Counted from the first letter of the stretch, positions 21,806 to 31,513 are shown. The stretch is DNA of 64,000 nt from Nostoc sp. TCL26-01 (GCF_013393945.1 NZ_CP040297.1:1566804-1630803), one strand, 5' to 3'. A program made the numbers and translations. Notes: generated by a model not told the origin, from the sequence alone.

Positions 21806-22209
21806 TGAGGCGATATCAAGTAATTTTTATGCAGAATCGCTATGCTTTTTAGGGCGATCGCTGATTCCTAACTATGTGAAAATTAATCGTGTGAGCATAT
21901 TTAAAAACTTTTACTGATTGATTCCTCTTTTAGAGGTAGATTTAAATGTAGAGCAAACAGGTTATAATATTAACATAGATTGTTCTCTTGCTATCCTTTA
22001 GTAGTGGCAATGCGACAAACAATTATTGATCATTCTTAAAAATGCCCAATTATAGTTGTGCAAATCATCTTATTGGTGTAGGTTAACCATAAGTAAATTT
22101 AGTTGTTATCATTAATAGGCTTGATTAAAAAATAATTAACTGCATCCAAGTCAAAAAGTTACTAAATTAATTAATAATAAAAGTATTAAACAATTACTTC
22201 CCTTAACTC
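21806..22209. other. AT-rich divergent spacer, no gene seen
   Basis: About 400 bases between divergent genes. It is strongly AT-rich, with one HIP1-like site near 21856. No reading frame, repeat array or clear promoter could be supported. Confidence 0.4.
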
Positions 22210-22797
22210 ATGGCTACCAAGTTTACTGCCTCCCAATCGGTAGAAATTGCTGTGCCACAGCAACCTATTCCTATTCAGCATTACTTGCGTCAGCCTCAAC
22301 GTCTAGTTAATGCGTTAGTTGATCAAAGACGTATTCACCAACTTTCTGAGGAAGTATTTCGCCTGAAAATGCGTCCTTTAGCTTTTATGTCTTTAAGCAT
22401 TCAACCCACTGTAGACATGAGAGTATGGGCAGAATCTAATGGCATCATTTATTTGCGATCAGTAGGTTGTGAAATTCTCGGCTTTGAGTATATTAACCAG
22501 CGTTTCTCTCTAAATTTACGAGGTTATTTATCGCCTTATCAGTTAAGCACTGGTACTCGCTTACAAGGTAAGGCTGATTTAGAGGTGCAGGTGGAATTAC
22601 CACCACCTTTTTCTCTCACACCTAAGCCAATTCTCGAAACCACTGGCAATGGTTTACTCAAAAGTGTTTTAATGACCGTTAAGCAACGATTACTACATCA
22701 GTTATTGGTGGATTATCGGCAGTGGGTTGTCTCTCAAACTCAAGCACCAACTTTAGCTAATGATGAGCCGCAATTACCCATTTTGAACACTGATTAG
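22210..22797 (+). CDS. DUF1997 family protein
   Basis: A 195-residue soluble protein of the DUF1997 family, found mainly in cyanobacteria and plants and of unknown function. The body has the alternating pattern of a beta-barrel or SRPBCC-like fold (VDMRVWAESNGIIYLRSVGCE, then a lipid-binding-type KADLEVQVELPPPFSLTP). The C-terminus is an amphipathic helix (LLKSVLMTVKQRLLHQLL). No signal peptide. It stands alone on the forward strand, convergent with rnhB. Confidence 0.7.
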   Translation: MATKFTASQSVEIAVPQQPIPIQHYLRQPQRLVNALVDQRRIHQLSEEVFRLKMRPLAFMSLSIQPTVDMRVWAESNGIIYLRSVGCEILGFEYINQRFSLNLRGYLSPYQLSTGTRLQGKADLEVQVELPPPFSLTPKPILETTGNGLLKSVLMTVKQRLLHQLLVDYRQWVVSQTQAPTLANDEPQLPILNTD

Positions 22798-22859
22798 TTG
22801 TGATACTTATTGTATAGGGGAATGAACATACATCCCCCGGAAATAATCACTGGTGAATT

Positions 22860-23534
22860 TTAGCTTTGCACCTGACGACAGGGACTAAAAGATTGACGGT
22901 GTAGGACTGAACTACCGTATTTTTGCAGAGCTAATAGATGCTTTTTACTACCATAACCCTTATTATTTTTGAGGTCATACAGGGGATATTTGGCTGCTAG
23001 ACGCAGTATCAAATCGTCACGCCAAACTTTAGCCACAATGCTGGCAGCAGCAATCACAAGCGATCGCTCGTCTCCCTTAACGATCGCTTGTTGTGGTACA
23101 GTTAAATCTCTGATTAATTGATTGCCATCCACCAAACAGAGTACAGGCTGTACTTTTAATTTTTGGACAGCCCGCCTCATTGCTAACAGCGTTGCTTGCA
23201 AAATATTTATTTGGTCAATTTCGGTAGTTGAGGCATAACCAATTTTCCAGTCTGTTGCCAAGGTGCAAATTTGCTGCGCTAGCTGAACTCTCCGAATACT
23301 TGATAGTTTTTTACTATCATTAATCTCAGCTGCTATGAGTTCAGGAAAAGCACAACTTGGTAAGATAACTGCTGCTGCAACTACAGGGCCAAAGAGAGCG
23401 CCTCGCCCTACTTCGTCTACTCCAGCGACCAAACCAGAAATACTTGACAAAGCTGGAGAAAACTCTAGCCAACCAGCTGTATCTAGGGATATGGATAACC
23501 GCAGAGTATCAATACTTTGCTCTGTCTCTACCAT
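22860..23534 (-). CDS. rnhB: Ribonuclease HII
   Basis: A 224-residue endonuclease that cuts RNA in RNA-DNA hybrids and single ribonucleotides left in DNA. The signature VDEVGRGALFGPVVAAAV places two catalytic acids at D40 and E41, with the third aspartate in LCLVDGNQLI and the fourth within KVWRDDLILR. About 30 residues precede the normal core. The ATG lies ten bases beyond the stop of rne on the same strand, so the two form an operon joining RNA turnover functions. Confidence 0.95.
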   Translation of the reverse strand: MVETEQSIDTLRLSISLDTAGWLEFSPALSSISGLVAGVDEVGRGALFGPVVAAAVILPSCAFPELIAAEINDSKKLSSIRRVQLAQQICTLATDWKIGYASTTEIDQINILQATLLAMRRAVQKLKVQPVLCLVDGNQLIRDLTVPQQAIVKGDERSLVIAAASIVAKVWRDDLILRLAAKYPLYDLKNNKGYGSKKHLLALQKYGSSVLHRQSFSPCRQVQS

Positions 23535-23544
23535 AAATAGTCAC

Positions 23545-25650
23545 TTAACTATCATCCCCAGAACTGTCTGAGCCTACCGCAGAGGAACGACGACGACGGC
23601 GACGGTTAGCTACGGTAGCAGCACTAACTTCATTATCTTCCGCAGTTGCTCTATCTTCAACAGTTACGCTTAATTCCTCTACTGGCTCAGGTGAAATTAC
23701 TGGCTCAGGCGGAATTACTGGTGAGGATTTTGCTTCTAATTTGATTTTTGGTGTACTGACTTCAATGCTTGGTGTCGCTGTGGCTACAGGTTCAGATACG
23801 ATTTCCGGTGATATATTTGCTGCTTGTCCTGGCTGCACAATATTAATAATCACAGATTTGGGATTTTTCACCTCTTGTTCTAACTTAATCAAAGGCGAAA
23901 TTCCCATCAACGCGAACATATCCTGTTCGTCTGGAGTCATTTCGACAGTCCTAATCTCCGGTGGTTCTACCACTGGTTTGACTGGTTCTACTTTGGTGAC
24001 TTTAGCCCGTTCTCCTCTTTCTCCCCAACCGGATTTACCTAAATTGGGTGTGGGTAATTCTGGTAATGAGCCTGATTCCACATCAGTGTCAATATCTAAG
24101 TCTGGCTCGTTGATAAAGCCTAAAGGAGTGGGAGAAATTCTGGATTCATCTTTACCATTTGCCCCATTGATACCAATTCGACTCCGACGAGTGCGGGTAC
24201 GGCGTTTGTTATCATTTAAGTCTTGATAGCTGGGATGATTAATTAAATTTAAAGCACCTAAATCAGCTTCATTCTCAAATGATTCACCAAATCCATCGTA
24301 AGTTTCTCGTGGTTCTGTCAGCCGTGTCGATGGTAAACGTGGTTCCCTGTGAGGCAAAGATACAAAACGCTCTGGTGTTTCTACTGCAGATGGTGTGGGT
24401 AAACGACTTTCAGTTTCACCGGGTAAGCGCACTGTATGTCCTAAACCACCACAAGTAGGACAGGTATCACCAAACAATTCGTAAATATTTTGACCTTGAC
24501 GTTTCCGTGTCAGTTCGACCAAACCAAGTTCGGTAAGTTGGGCAATTTGGGGACGAGCTTTGTCTGCTCTCAAGGCTTTGTTAAAGTGTTCAAGTACGTG
24601 TAATTGATCACGTCTGGATTCCATATCAATGAAATCCACAACTATGACTCCGGCAATATTCCGCAGACGCAGTTGACGGGCAATTTCTGTTGCGGCTTCG
24701 CAGTTTGTCCACAACACTGTTTCTCTAGCTGTGGCCGATCGCGTGAAGGAACCTGAGTTAACATCAATTACAGTTAATGCTTCTGTGGGTTCAATGATAA
24801 TGTAACCGCCAGAAGGTAAATCTACTCTAGGTTTGAGGGCTTCTCGAATCGCTGCATTGATCCGGAAATATTCTAAAATGGGAGAGCGATCGCGGTGATG
24901 ATCAATCAACAATCCCTGTGGTGTTTGTCCACCACTCCAGTTTTGTAAATACTGTTTAACTCGCTTCAGCCCGGTGCTGGAATCTACCACAATTCGGTTT
25001 ACATCCGCACCATACATATCCCGCAACACACGCTGGATAAAGTCATCATCTCGGTTGAGTAGGGCTGGCGCACGAGTAGATTGTGCTTCTTGCTGAATGG
25101 CTTCCCATTGCTTTTGCAGCACTTCCAAATCTTCAATAATGGCTTCTTCTGGCTTGCCTTCTGCTTCTGTACGTACTAGCAAACCCATACCTGCGGGCTT
25201 AATTAAAATTGCTAGCGCCCGCAAGCGGTTACGCTCAGTTTCACTTTTAATCCGCCGAGATAAATTTACCCCTCTACCATAAGGCATCAACACCACATAG
25301 CGTCCGGGCAGAGTGATATTACCTGTGAGCCTGGGGCCTTTTGTTCCCGTTGGCTCCTTCATCACTTGTACAGGCACTTTTTGCTGTGGTGCTAATAGTT
25401 CGGTGATGGCTGCGGCTGTGCGCTTGAGCCTTAAAGGGCCTAAATCTGTAACATGGATAAAACCATTCCGTTCTGGATCACCAATATTCACAAAAGCCGC
25501 ATCTATCCCAGGTAACACATTTTCTACTACACCTAAGTAGATATCACCAATTTGGTGATGGCCTGTGGCAACAACGAGTTCTTGTATTTGATCTTCCGAA
25601 AAAACTGCAGCAATTTGATGCTGCTCCGCGATAATAATTTGTTTTGGCAT
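23545..25650 (-). CDS. rne: Ribonuclease E/G
   Basis: A 701-residue single-strand endoribonuclease that starts mRNA decay and matures rRNA and tRNA. The S1 RNA-binding domain is near residues 35-115 (GDIYLGVVENVLPGIDAAFVN). The DNase I-like catalytic site includes EALTVIDVNSGSFT and the acidic VVDFIDMESRR segment. The zinc-link cysteines are in DTCPTCGGLGH. After about residue 420 the tail is disordered, rich in Pro, Glu and Val. It ends with six arginines and SSA at about 683-691, matching the cyanobacterial nonapeptide reported to bind polynucleotide phosphorylase. GAGGAA lies eight bases before the ATG. A long structured leader precedes it. Confidence 0.96.
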   Translation of the reverse strand: MPKQIIIAEQHQIAAVFSEDQIQELVVATGHHQIGDIYLGVVENVLPGIDAAFVNIGDPERNGFIHVTDLGPLRLKRTAAAITELLAPQQKVPVQVMKEPTGTKGPRLTGNITLPGRYVVLMPYGRGVNLSRRIKSETERNRLRALAILIKPAGMGLLVRTEAEGKPEEAIIEDLEVLQKQWEAIQQEAQSTRAPALLNRDDDFIQRVLRDMYGADVNRIVVDSSTGLKRVKQYLQNWSGGQTPQGLLIDHHRDRSPILEYFRINAAIREALKPRVDLPSGGYIIIEPTEALTVIDVNSGSFTRSATARETVLWTNCEAATEIARQLRLRNIAGVIVVDFIDMESRRDQLHVLEHFNKALRADKARPQIAQLTELGLVELTRKRQGQNIYELFGDTCPTCGGLGHTVRLPGETESRLPTPSAVETPERFVSLPHREPRLPSTRLTEPRETYDGFGESFENEADLGALNLINHPSYQDLNDNKRRTRTRRSRIGINGANGKDESRISPTPLGFINEPDLDIDTDVESGSLPELPTPNLGKSGWGERGERAKVTKVEPVKPVVEPPEIRTVEMTPDEQDMFALMGISPLIKLEQEVKNPKSVIINIVQPGQAANISPEIVSEPVATATPSIEVSTPKIKLEAKSSPVIPPEPVISPEPVEELSVTVEDRATAEDNEVSAATVANRRRRRRSSAVGSDSSGDDS

Positions 25651-26206
25651 TCAATTTCCTCAAAAATCGGCAGCGTCAACAGGCTTGGAAGTTTGTATGC
25701 CTCTCGCCCCTGCCAGCCTCCAAAGACGCTGCTGGTAATAAAAATTGTGAAGCTGCGCTTCAAAGTTAAAGAGCTATTGACTAGAGATTTGCGTTGACAC
25801 GCCTGATTATTCCAGAACGGCTGCATACTGTTTAAGCAAATAAATCAACCGTCCGTGGTTGATTTTTCATGCTACACCTTCACCATCTAGGGATTGGGCA
25901 TTCAGCAGTTGTTTTAAAAGCATAGACTAAGAGTTGCCGACGGAGCCTGCTGTTAATCACTAGTTCACAAGGTAGCTATAAAGAGAGTGTTCTTTAGTCT
26001 GTCTGAGTTTGTCTGGGATAAAATCCTAGAATTCCCACTCTAATATCTTTATCTTTGCTCCCTGATGATCAGGGTAAGAGTGAACTAGTTTGTCAAATGC
26101 AGCGTCAGAAAATTTCTCTTCATCCCATTCTAACGCAACCTTGCTAAAAATCAATTCCCACGATGTACCGTAAGATGGTGACTACTAGCAAGTCACCCTT
26201 TAGGGA
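25651..26206 (-). promoter_or_regulatory. Long structured leader/upstream region of rne
   Basis: A 556-base gap with no gene. Near the rne start, GCAGCGTC (25670-25677) and GACGCTGC (25725-25732) are perfect 8-bp arms, with inner complementary bases (CTTGGA/TCCAAAG). The hairpin sits just upstream of the ribosome binding site on rne mRNA. Farther up, CCCTGATGATCAGGG (26060-26074) is a second dyad. RNase E genes in other bacteria are autoregulated through their 5' leader, so a similar role is possible here. Confidence 0.45.
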
Positions 26207-28903
26207 TTATACTGCTAAAATCAGCCGATTGCGGTGAATGTGCAGAAGATGAATTTCTGTAAAGTCTATGAGAATTTCCCCAGCAACTATCTCCAGCATA
26301 GATAGCATTTGTTCAGGACGCAACAGCAACCCATCCGGACGACAGCTACCGACGTAACGTAAAACAGCTTGGGATGCAGTTTCACTGTTGTTGGCGGCAA
26401 TTAATTCTAACTCAAACAACCGCGAGCGCAGATTTACTAAATGAATCTTGCCAGACTTGGTTGTTTGTTCTAAGAAAATTTCGTCTTTTGAGAGAATGTT
26501 ATCTAGACAAGTTTGCCATTGTCCAGATGTGACATCACTTGAGGTTCCCACAGTGATCACATACTCGGCTTGCTCTAACACTTGGTTAGCAGATGGAGAT
26601 TTTAAATCTATCTGTTCTACAGAATATATGGGGATGTCTGGAGGTAATTCGGCCACTAGTTTTTGCTGAAATATAGCCACGTCCATTGGCTGAGTTAATT
26701 CAAAATCCACAATTTCCCCAGTGCTAGTTGCGCCTAAAGCTAAGGCACTAGCTACAGCAATCCGGGGATTGGGATGAAAGCCACCAGTAAAGGCGACGGG
26801 TAAGCTGGCTCTCCGCATCACTCGATCAAACAATCGCATTAAATCCAGATGGCTAACTAAAGCCATGTCCCCCTGTTTGCCAAACCAAACTCGTAAGCGT
26901 TGTGATTTGGTGGTGTTGGGAACAAAATTACCAGCAAATGCTGGAATTGGCGGTGGCTCAATGACAATATTGTGGCCAAAATCAGTTCCACATACACCAC
27001 AATGAGAACACCCCTCAAAAGAGCAGTCCGGAACGATCGCTGCCTCTAGCGCTCGTTTTAAGTCTGCTTGTAGCCATTTTTTATCAATGCCTGTATCTAT
27101 ATGATCCCAGGGGAGAGGAGCATCGAGGGAGTGGGAGATGGGGGGAGTGGGAGATGGGGAGAAAGAATTTTCTGTTCTTCTTGTCTCCTTGTCCTCTTGT
27201 CCCCTTGTCTCCTTGTCCTCCAAAAACTCCTCGCCAGAAAACAAATTCCACTCGCCATTTTCCACTAGACGGTATTTCCAATCTAGTCCGGCTTGGGCGA
27301 TCGCATTTCCCCAAGCACTGAAAGCTTGGTCTAGATTTTCATACCAGGAATCCATTCCTGCGCCTAGTTCCCAGGCTCTACGCACTACTTTACCTAAAGA
27401 GCGATCGCCCCGACCAATAAAGTCTTCCATGGCCGATATGCGAACATCGGTAAAGTTGACTTTTACACCCCTAAGTCGCCGAAATTCTTGCCGGAGTAAA
27501 TTTTGCTTGCGTTTAAATTCCCCAGTGGCTACTGAATGCCATTGAAAAGGTGTGTGAGGTTTAGGTGTGAAGTTAGAAATTGTGATGTTGAAGTTGAGTG
27601 GTCTTCTACCTTGTCCTCGACATTCTCGCTGTAACCAACTGACTGTTTCGGCTATTCCCACCACATCAACATCTGTTTCACCTGGTAAACCAATCATGAA
27701 GTATAACTTAATCTTATCCCAGCCTTGTTCCCAGGCAGTTTTCACACCTCTTAATAATTCTTCATTTGTTAAGCCTTTATTGACAATATCCCGCATTCTT
27801 TGGGTTCCGGCTTCCGGTGCAAAGGTCAAACTACCTTGTCTTGTGCCTCCCAAGATATTGGCGATGTTTTCATCAAACCTATCTACTCGTTGGCTAGGGA
27901 GAGTCAGGGTGATATTTTCATCTTTTAACCGATTTTTAATTTCCATCCCTACAGCTGGTAGAGATAAATAATCAGAACAACTCAGAGACAACAAGGAAAA
28001 CTCATTATAACCAGTTGCCCGCATTCCTTCGGCAATAGCGGTAACTACTTGTTCTGGTTCTACATCTCTAGCTGGACGAGTCAGCATTCCTGGTTGACAA
28101 AAGCGACAGCCACGGGTGCAACCCCGGCGAATCTCAATTGTTAGACGGTCATGTACAGTTTCGACATAGGGAACTAAGCCGATGGAATACGCTGGTATGG
28201 GGGTAGCTACTCGCCGCAAAACCCGTTTTGGCACATCTGGACGCAAGGGTTGGACTGAACCATCTGATGTGATGCCGTAAAATTGTGGCACATACACACC
28301 GGGAATTTGTGCTAAATCAAGAAGTAAATCCTCTCGGTTCAACCCTGCTTGTTTCCCCTCTGCCAAAACCAAACCGATTTCTGGTAAGAGTTCTTCACCA
28401 TCTCCCAAGGCAAAAAAGTCAAAGAAATCGGCGTAGGGTTCCGGATTGGATGTGGCTGTTTGTCCCCCAGCAAAAATTAGCGGATAATTCCCTTGTGATC
28501 TTTCTTGCCATGTCAGAGGAATTCCAGCTAAATCTAACATTTCTAGGATATTGGTCGCTCCCAGTTCATAACTGAGACTAAAACCTAAAATATCAAACTC
28601 TGTGAGCGATCGCTTAGACTCAACAGCAAACAAGGGTGTATGAGTTGCCCTGAGTTTGGCTGCTAAGTCTGTGCCTGGTAGGTAAGCGCGATCGCATAAT
28701 TGTCCAGGTTGGGCATTCAAGATGTTGTATAAAATGATATGCCCTAAATTAGAAGAGCCGACTTCATACACTTCGGGGTAGGTTAACACCCAGCGTATGA
28801 CTGCGGTATCCCAAGGTTTGTGTACTGCTAGGCGCTCGTTACCGAGATAACGCGCTGGCTTGAGAATATCCGGTGTGACTAATTTTTCAAATGCAACAAC
28901 CAC
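26207..28903 (-). CDS. B12-binding-type radical SAM protein fused to DUF2344 (TIGR03960/TIGR03936-like)
   Basis: An 898-residue two-part protein. The N-terminal part has a cobalamin-binding-like region (LGFSLSYELGATNILEMLDLAGI) and then the radical SAM cysteines in RRGCTRGCRFCQPG (about residues 260-270, C-x3-C-x2-C). LTFAPEAGTQRMRD and YFMIGLPGETD are further radical SAM positions. After a cysteine cluster (CSFEGCSHCGVCG) the C-terminal part (LRVWFGKQGDMALVSHLDLMR) is DUF2344. Fused or paired forms often neighbour RNase E/G genes, as here, but the reaction is unknown. Residues about 560-596 are a low-complexity insertion encoded by a simple DNA repeat. Confidence 0.85.
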   Translation of the reverse strand: MVVAFEKLVTPDILKPARYLGNERLAVHKPWDTAVIRWVLTYPEVYEVGSSNLGHIILYNILNAQPGQLCDRAYLPGTDLAAKLRATHTPLFAVESKRSLTEFDILGFSLSYELGATNILEMLDLAGIPLTWQERSQGNYPLIFAGGQTATSNPEPYADFFDFFALGDGEELLPEIGLVLAEGKQAGLNREDLLLDLAQIPGVYVPQFYGITSDGSVQPLRPDVPKRVLRRVATPIPAYSIGLVPYVETVHDRLTIEIRRGCTRGCRFCQPGMLTRPARDVEPEQVVTAIAEGMRATGYNEFSLLSLSCSDYLSLPAVGMEIKNRLKDENITLTLPSQRVDRFDENIANILGGTRQGSLTFAPEAGTQRMRDIVNKGLTNEELLRGVKTAWEQGWDKIKLYFMIGLPGETDVDVVGIAETVSWLQRECRGQGRRPLNFNITISNFTPKPHTPFQWHSVATGEFKRKQNLLRQEFRRLRGVKVNFTDVRISAMEDFIGRGDRSLGKVVRRAWELGAGMDSWYENLDQAFSAWGNAIAQAGLDWKYRLVENGEWNLFSGEEFLEDKETRGQEDKETRRTENSFSPSPTPPISHSLDAPLPWDHIDTGIDKKWLQADLKRALEAAIVPDCSFEGCSHCGVCGTDFGHNIVIEPPPIPAFAGNFVPNTTKSQRLRVWFGKQGDMALVSHLDLMRLFDRVMRRASLPVAFTGGFHPNPRIAVASALALGATSTGEIVDFELTQPMDVAIFQQKLVAELPPDIPIYSVEQIDLKSPSANQVLEQAEYVITVGTSSDVTSGQWQTCLDNILSKDEIFLEQTTKSGKIHLVNLRSRLFELELIAANNSETASQAVLRYVGSCRPDGLLLRPEQMLSMLEIVAGEILIDFTEIHLLHIHRNRLILAV

Positions 28904-29063
28904 TGTGCTAACTTTGAGCTACTTTAATTACAGTTACTCACCTCCAAGATTAGCATTGATTAGCTATTTTCACAGGGTTTATCTTGGCAACTTACAACTC
29001 TTTTACAGGATGTTGGTATTTATTTACTTTATATGCTGCTATATCTATCCCTATTTTCTATAA

Positions 29064-29393
29064 TTACGTTAAAATCAACTCTGGCTGATCTACAAAAATC
29101 TCAAAAATGTCATCAAGTTGGGTTAATTCAAAAATAATCCTAATGGCTGGGGAAACTGAATAAAGCTGAAAACTCTTACCTAAAGTCTGGGCTACTTTGA
29201 GTGCGGATACTAGAGCCATTAGTCCAGCACTGTCTATAGATTCTACCTTGGCTAAATCCAATAGCAAACCTGACACCTCATCCTGTGTCAAAGTTGTCGT
29301 TAAGTCCCGTTCCAATTCCAAAGCATTGGTAGCATTCAGGCAACCCTGCGGATGAACAACCTGAATTTTTGCACACTTCAGTACTGCTTGCAT
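29064..29393 (-). CDS. STAS-domain protein, anti-sigma factor antagonist type
   Basis: A 109-residue single STAS domain. The pattern KIQVVHPQGCLNATNA, then LLLDLAKVESIDSAGLMALV with the DSAGL phosphorylatable serine, and a final amphipathic helix (PAIRIIFELTQLDDIFEIF) is that of SpoIIAA/RsbV-like proteins. These are released or sequestered by a serine kinase partner and PP2C phosphatase. No kinase or sigma factor is adjacent. ATG at 29393 is preferred over an in-frame start 27 codons upstream because the domain begins directly after it. Confidence 0.8.
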   Translation of the reverse strand: MQAVLKCAKIQVVHPQGCLNATNALELERDLTTTLTQDEVSGLLLDLAKVESIDSAGLMALVSALKVAQTLGKSFQLYSVSPAIRIIFELTQLDDIFEIFVDQPELILT

Positions 29394-29474
29394 ATTGAAA
29401 ATCCTAATTAGAGTGACTGAACCTGAAAGCTTGAATTTATTAGAACATAAACTTTTTGGTTCCACATCGACCAT

Positions 29475-29871
29475 ATGTCCTAACCCTCTTTGCTGAATCT
29501 TTATTTTTTTCCAGGGGATGTTTAAAGATTCTCATAATTTCCGGGTGAAATGTATTTATATATACTTTTTTTTAATCTTAGTTAAAAAAAGATTGACAAG
29601 GAAAACCCAAGAGCTAAAGTAATTATCTAGAGTTGTGGTGATAACTTCACCTTGAGTCTGGGTCAAGGAATAGAGCTAAAGTCTACAGTGTGTGCAGTAC
29701 CGCAATCATTATTCATATTCATGGCTAGTTGCCAATTGACCCAGGAAATATCTACTTAGTTCAATTGTGATCTAAATCACAATTATGCCTGTGTTTGGAT
29801 CACATTTTATACTTAACTCTATCTTGGATAATTTAATATCACTGAAACTAGGTTATAGGTTGATTAAAACC
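29475..29871. other. Divergent spacer, no gene seen
   Basis: About 400 bases between the STAS gene and a small forward gene. It is AT-rich with a T-run near 29560-29575. An in-frame extension of the small downstream gene begins at 29785, but its sequence does not look like that protein's N-terminus. No repeat or promoter was supported. Confidence 0.4.
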
Positions 29872-30078
29872 ATGAGAACTAGGTATGCAATTCGTCAATT
29901 AGTAGAAAAAGCGTTGGATATAAAAAAATTGACCCCAGAAATCGAAAACGAAATCAACTCAGAACTGACAGCAATGGGTCACATCTCTGATGTTGACTAT
30001 GAAGCTTTAGAATTACTGATGGCAGAGATGGATGCTGGACGTATTCAGTTGGTTCCCAGTCTGGGATTAGGATATTAA
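29872..30078 (+). CDS. Small conserved-looking hypothetical protein (68 aa)
   Basis: I do not recognise a named domain. The frame from ATG 29872 encodes 68 residues, mostly helical, beginning MRTRYAIRQLVEKALDIKK and including the acidic LTPEIENEINSELTAMG and YEALELLMAEMDAGRIQLVP. It ends LGLGY. The well-formed helix-turn-helix spacing and even codon use argue that it is real. No signal peptide or cysteines. The start at 29872 is chosen because the 29 residues upstream are hydrophobic and irregular. It lies 126 bases before the aminotransferase gene on the same strand. Confidence 0.55.
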   Translation: MRTRYAIRQLVEKALDIKKLTPEIENEINSELTAMGHISDVDYEALELLMAEMDAGRIQLVPSLGLGY

Positions 30079-30204
30079 GTCTGGTAGTCAGACACTTTCT
30101 AATTTTTTCAGTCTAAATTTTGCTCTCAAAATTCCGCCTCGTGGTACTGGTGTGACGTAAACTGTGCTAATGAGCCTTCACATTTGCATTAGTAACCAGT
30201 CGTC

Positions 30205-31377
30205 ATGCAGCTTGCTAAACGTTTAGAAAAAATTCCTCCTTATTTATTTGCGGAACTTAACCGCAAACGGGAAGAACTTATTGCCCAAGGAGTTGACATT
30301 ATCAATATGGCAGTGGGTGATCCTGATAAGCCAACTCCTGCTAGTATTCTTCAAGCAATGCGTGAGGCAATTGACGACGCGGCAAATCATAACTATCCAC
30401 CCTATCAGGGTACACAAGAATTCCGAGAAGCAGTAGTTAGGTGGATGGAACGTCGGTTTGGGGTGAGGGAATTAAACCCAAATACAGAGGTTGTTTGTTC
30501 TATTGGTTCCAAGGAAGCCATACATAATACTTTTTTAGCTTTTGTGGAAGCTGGCGATTATACATTGATACCTGATCCTGGCTATCCTGTGTATCGCACT
30601 TCGACGATTTTTGCTGGGGGCGAACCTTTTACCATGCCCTTAAAAGCAGAGAATCAGTTTCTCCCTGATTTAAGTATAATTCCGGAAGAGATTGCGCGCA
30701 AGGCGAAAATGTTATGGATTAATTATCCTAATAATCCGACTGGGGCTTTAGCTACATGGGAGTTGTTTGCAGAATTAGTGGCTTTTTGCCGGCAGTATGA
30801 TATTTTACTGTGCCATGATCATGCTTACTCAGAAATGGCTTATGACGGGTACAAACCGCCGAGTATTTTGCAAATTCCTGGTGCAAAAGATGTAGCGATA
30901 GAATTTCATAGCTTATCAAAGTCATATAATATGACTGGCTGGCGCATTGGCTTTGCGGTGGGTAATGCTTATGCCATCAGTGGTTTGAGTCAGGTAAAGA
31001 CAAATGTGGACTCTGGAGTATTTAAAGCTATTCAAAAAGCAGCGATCGCCGCATACTCTACTGATGAAGCAGAACTAAAAGCTGTCATGTCAGTTTACCA
31101 AAATCGTCGTGACATTATTGTTAAAGGATTACAATCTCTAGGATGGCCAATTGCACCACCAAAAGCTACTCTTTACGTTTGGGTTCCTGTCCCTGCTGGA
31201 TATTCTTCCACTGAGTTTGCTACTTTACTTCTAGACAAATGCGGTATACTAGTTCCCCCAGGGAACGGTTACGGTGCATCGGGTGAAGGTTATTTTCGTA
31301 TTGCTTTAACTATTGCTGATGAAAGATTAGCGGAAGCCATTCAACGAATGCAGGATTCAGGTATTCGTTATTGTTGA
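30205..31377 (+). CDS. Class I/II PLP aminotransferase, LL-diaminopimelate aminotransferase-like
   Basis: A 390-residue fold-type I aminotransferase. NMAVGDPDKPTP and NYPPYQGTQEFREAV near the N-terminus, the NYPNNPTGA loop, and the PLP lysine in HSLSKSYNMTGWRIGF are all present, with the C-terminal arginine in GYFRIALT. Overall it resembles the DapL group, which in cyanobacteria makes LL-diaminopimelate for lysine and peptidoglycan. Related members act on other amino acids, so the substrate is an inference. It appears to be a single gene followed by an STRR array. Confidence 0.8.
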   Translation: MQLAKRLEKIPPYLFAELNRKREELIAQGVDIINMAVGDPDKPTPASILQAMREAIDDAANHNYPPYQGTQEFREAVVRWMERRFGVRELNPNTEVVCSIGSKEAIHNTFLAFVEAGDYTLIPDPGYPVYRTSTIFAGGEPFTMPLKAENQFLPDLSIIPEEIARKAKMLWINYPNNPTGALATWELFAELVAFCRQYDILLCHDHAYSEMAYDGYKPPSILQIPGAKDVAIEFHSLSKSYNMTGWRIGFAVGNAYAISGLSQVKTNVDSGVFKAIQKAAIAAYSTDEAELKAVMSVYQNRRDIIVKGLQSLGWPIAPPKATLYVWVPVPAGYSSTEFATLLLDKCGILVPPGNGYGASGEGYFRIALTIADERLAEAIQRMQDSGIRYC

Positions 31378-31380
31378 GTT

Positions 31381-31436
31381 GTCAATAGTCAATGGTCAAT
31401 GGTCATTAGTCATTAGTCATTAGTCATTAGTCATTA
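31381..31436. repeat. STRR heptamer array (GTCAATA/GTCATTA, 8 units)
   Basis: Eight consecutive heptamers: one GTCAATA, two GTCAATG and five GTCATTA. They begin four bases after the aminotransferase stop. A short run of CAGTACCCC-type repeats follows near 31482-31505. Confidence 0.9.
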
Positions 31437-31513
31437 GTTGACAGTGCTGAGTTAATGACTAAGGTTTTCTCCTCTATACCTCAGTACCCCAGTACCCCAG
31501 TACCCTTAAACCC

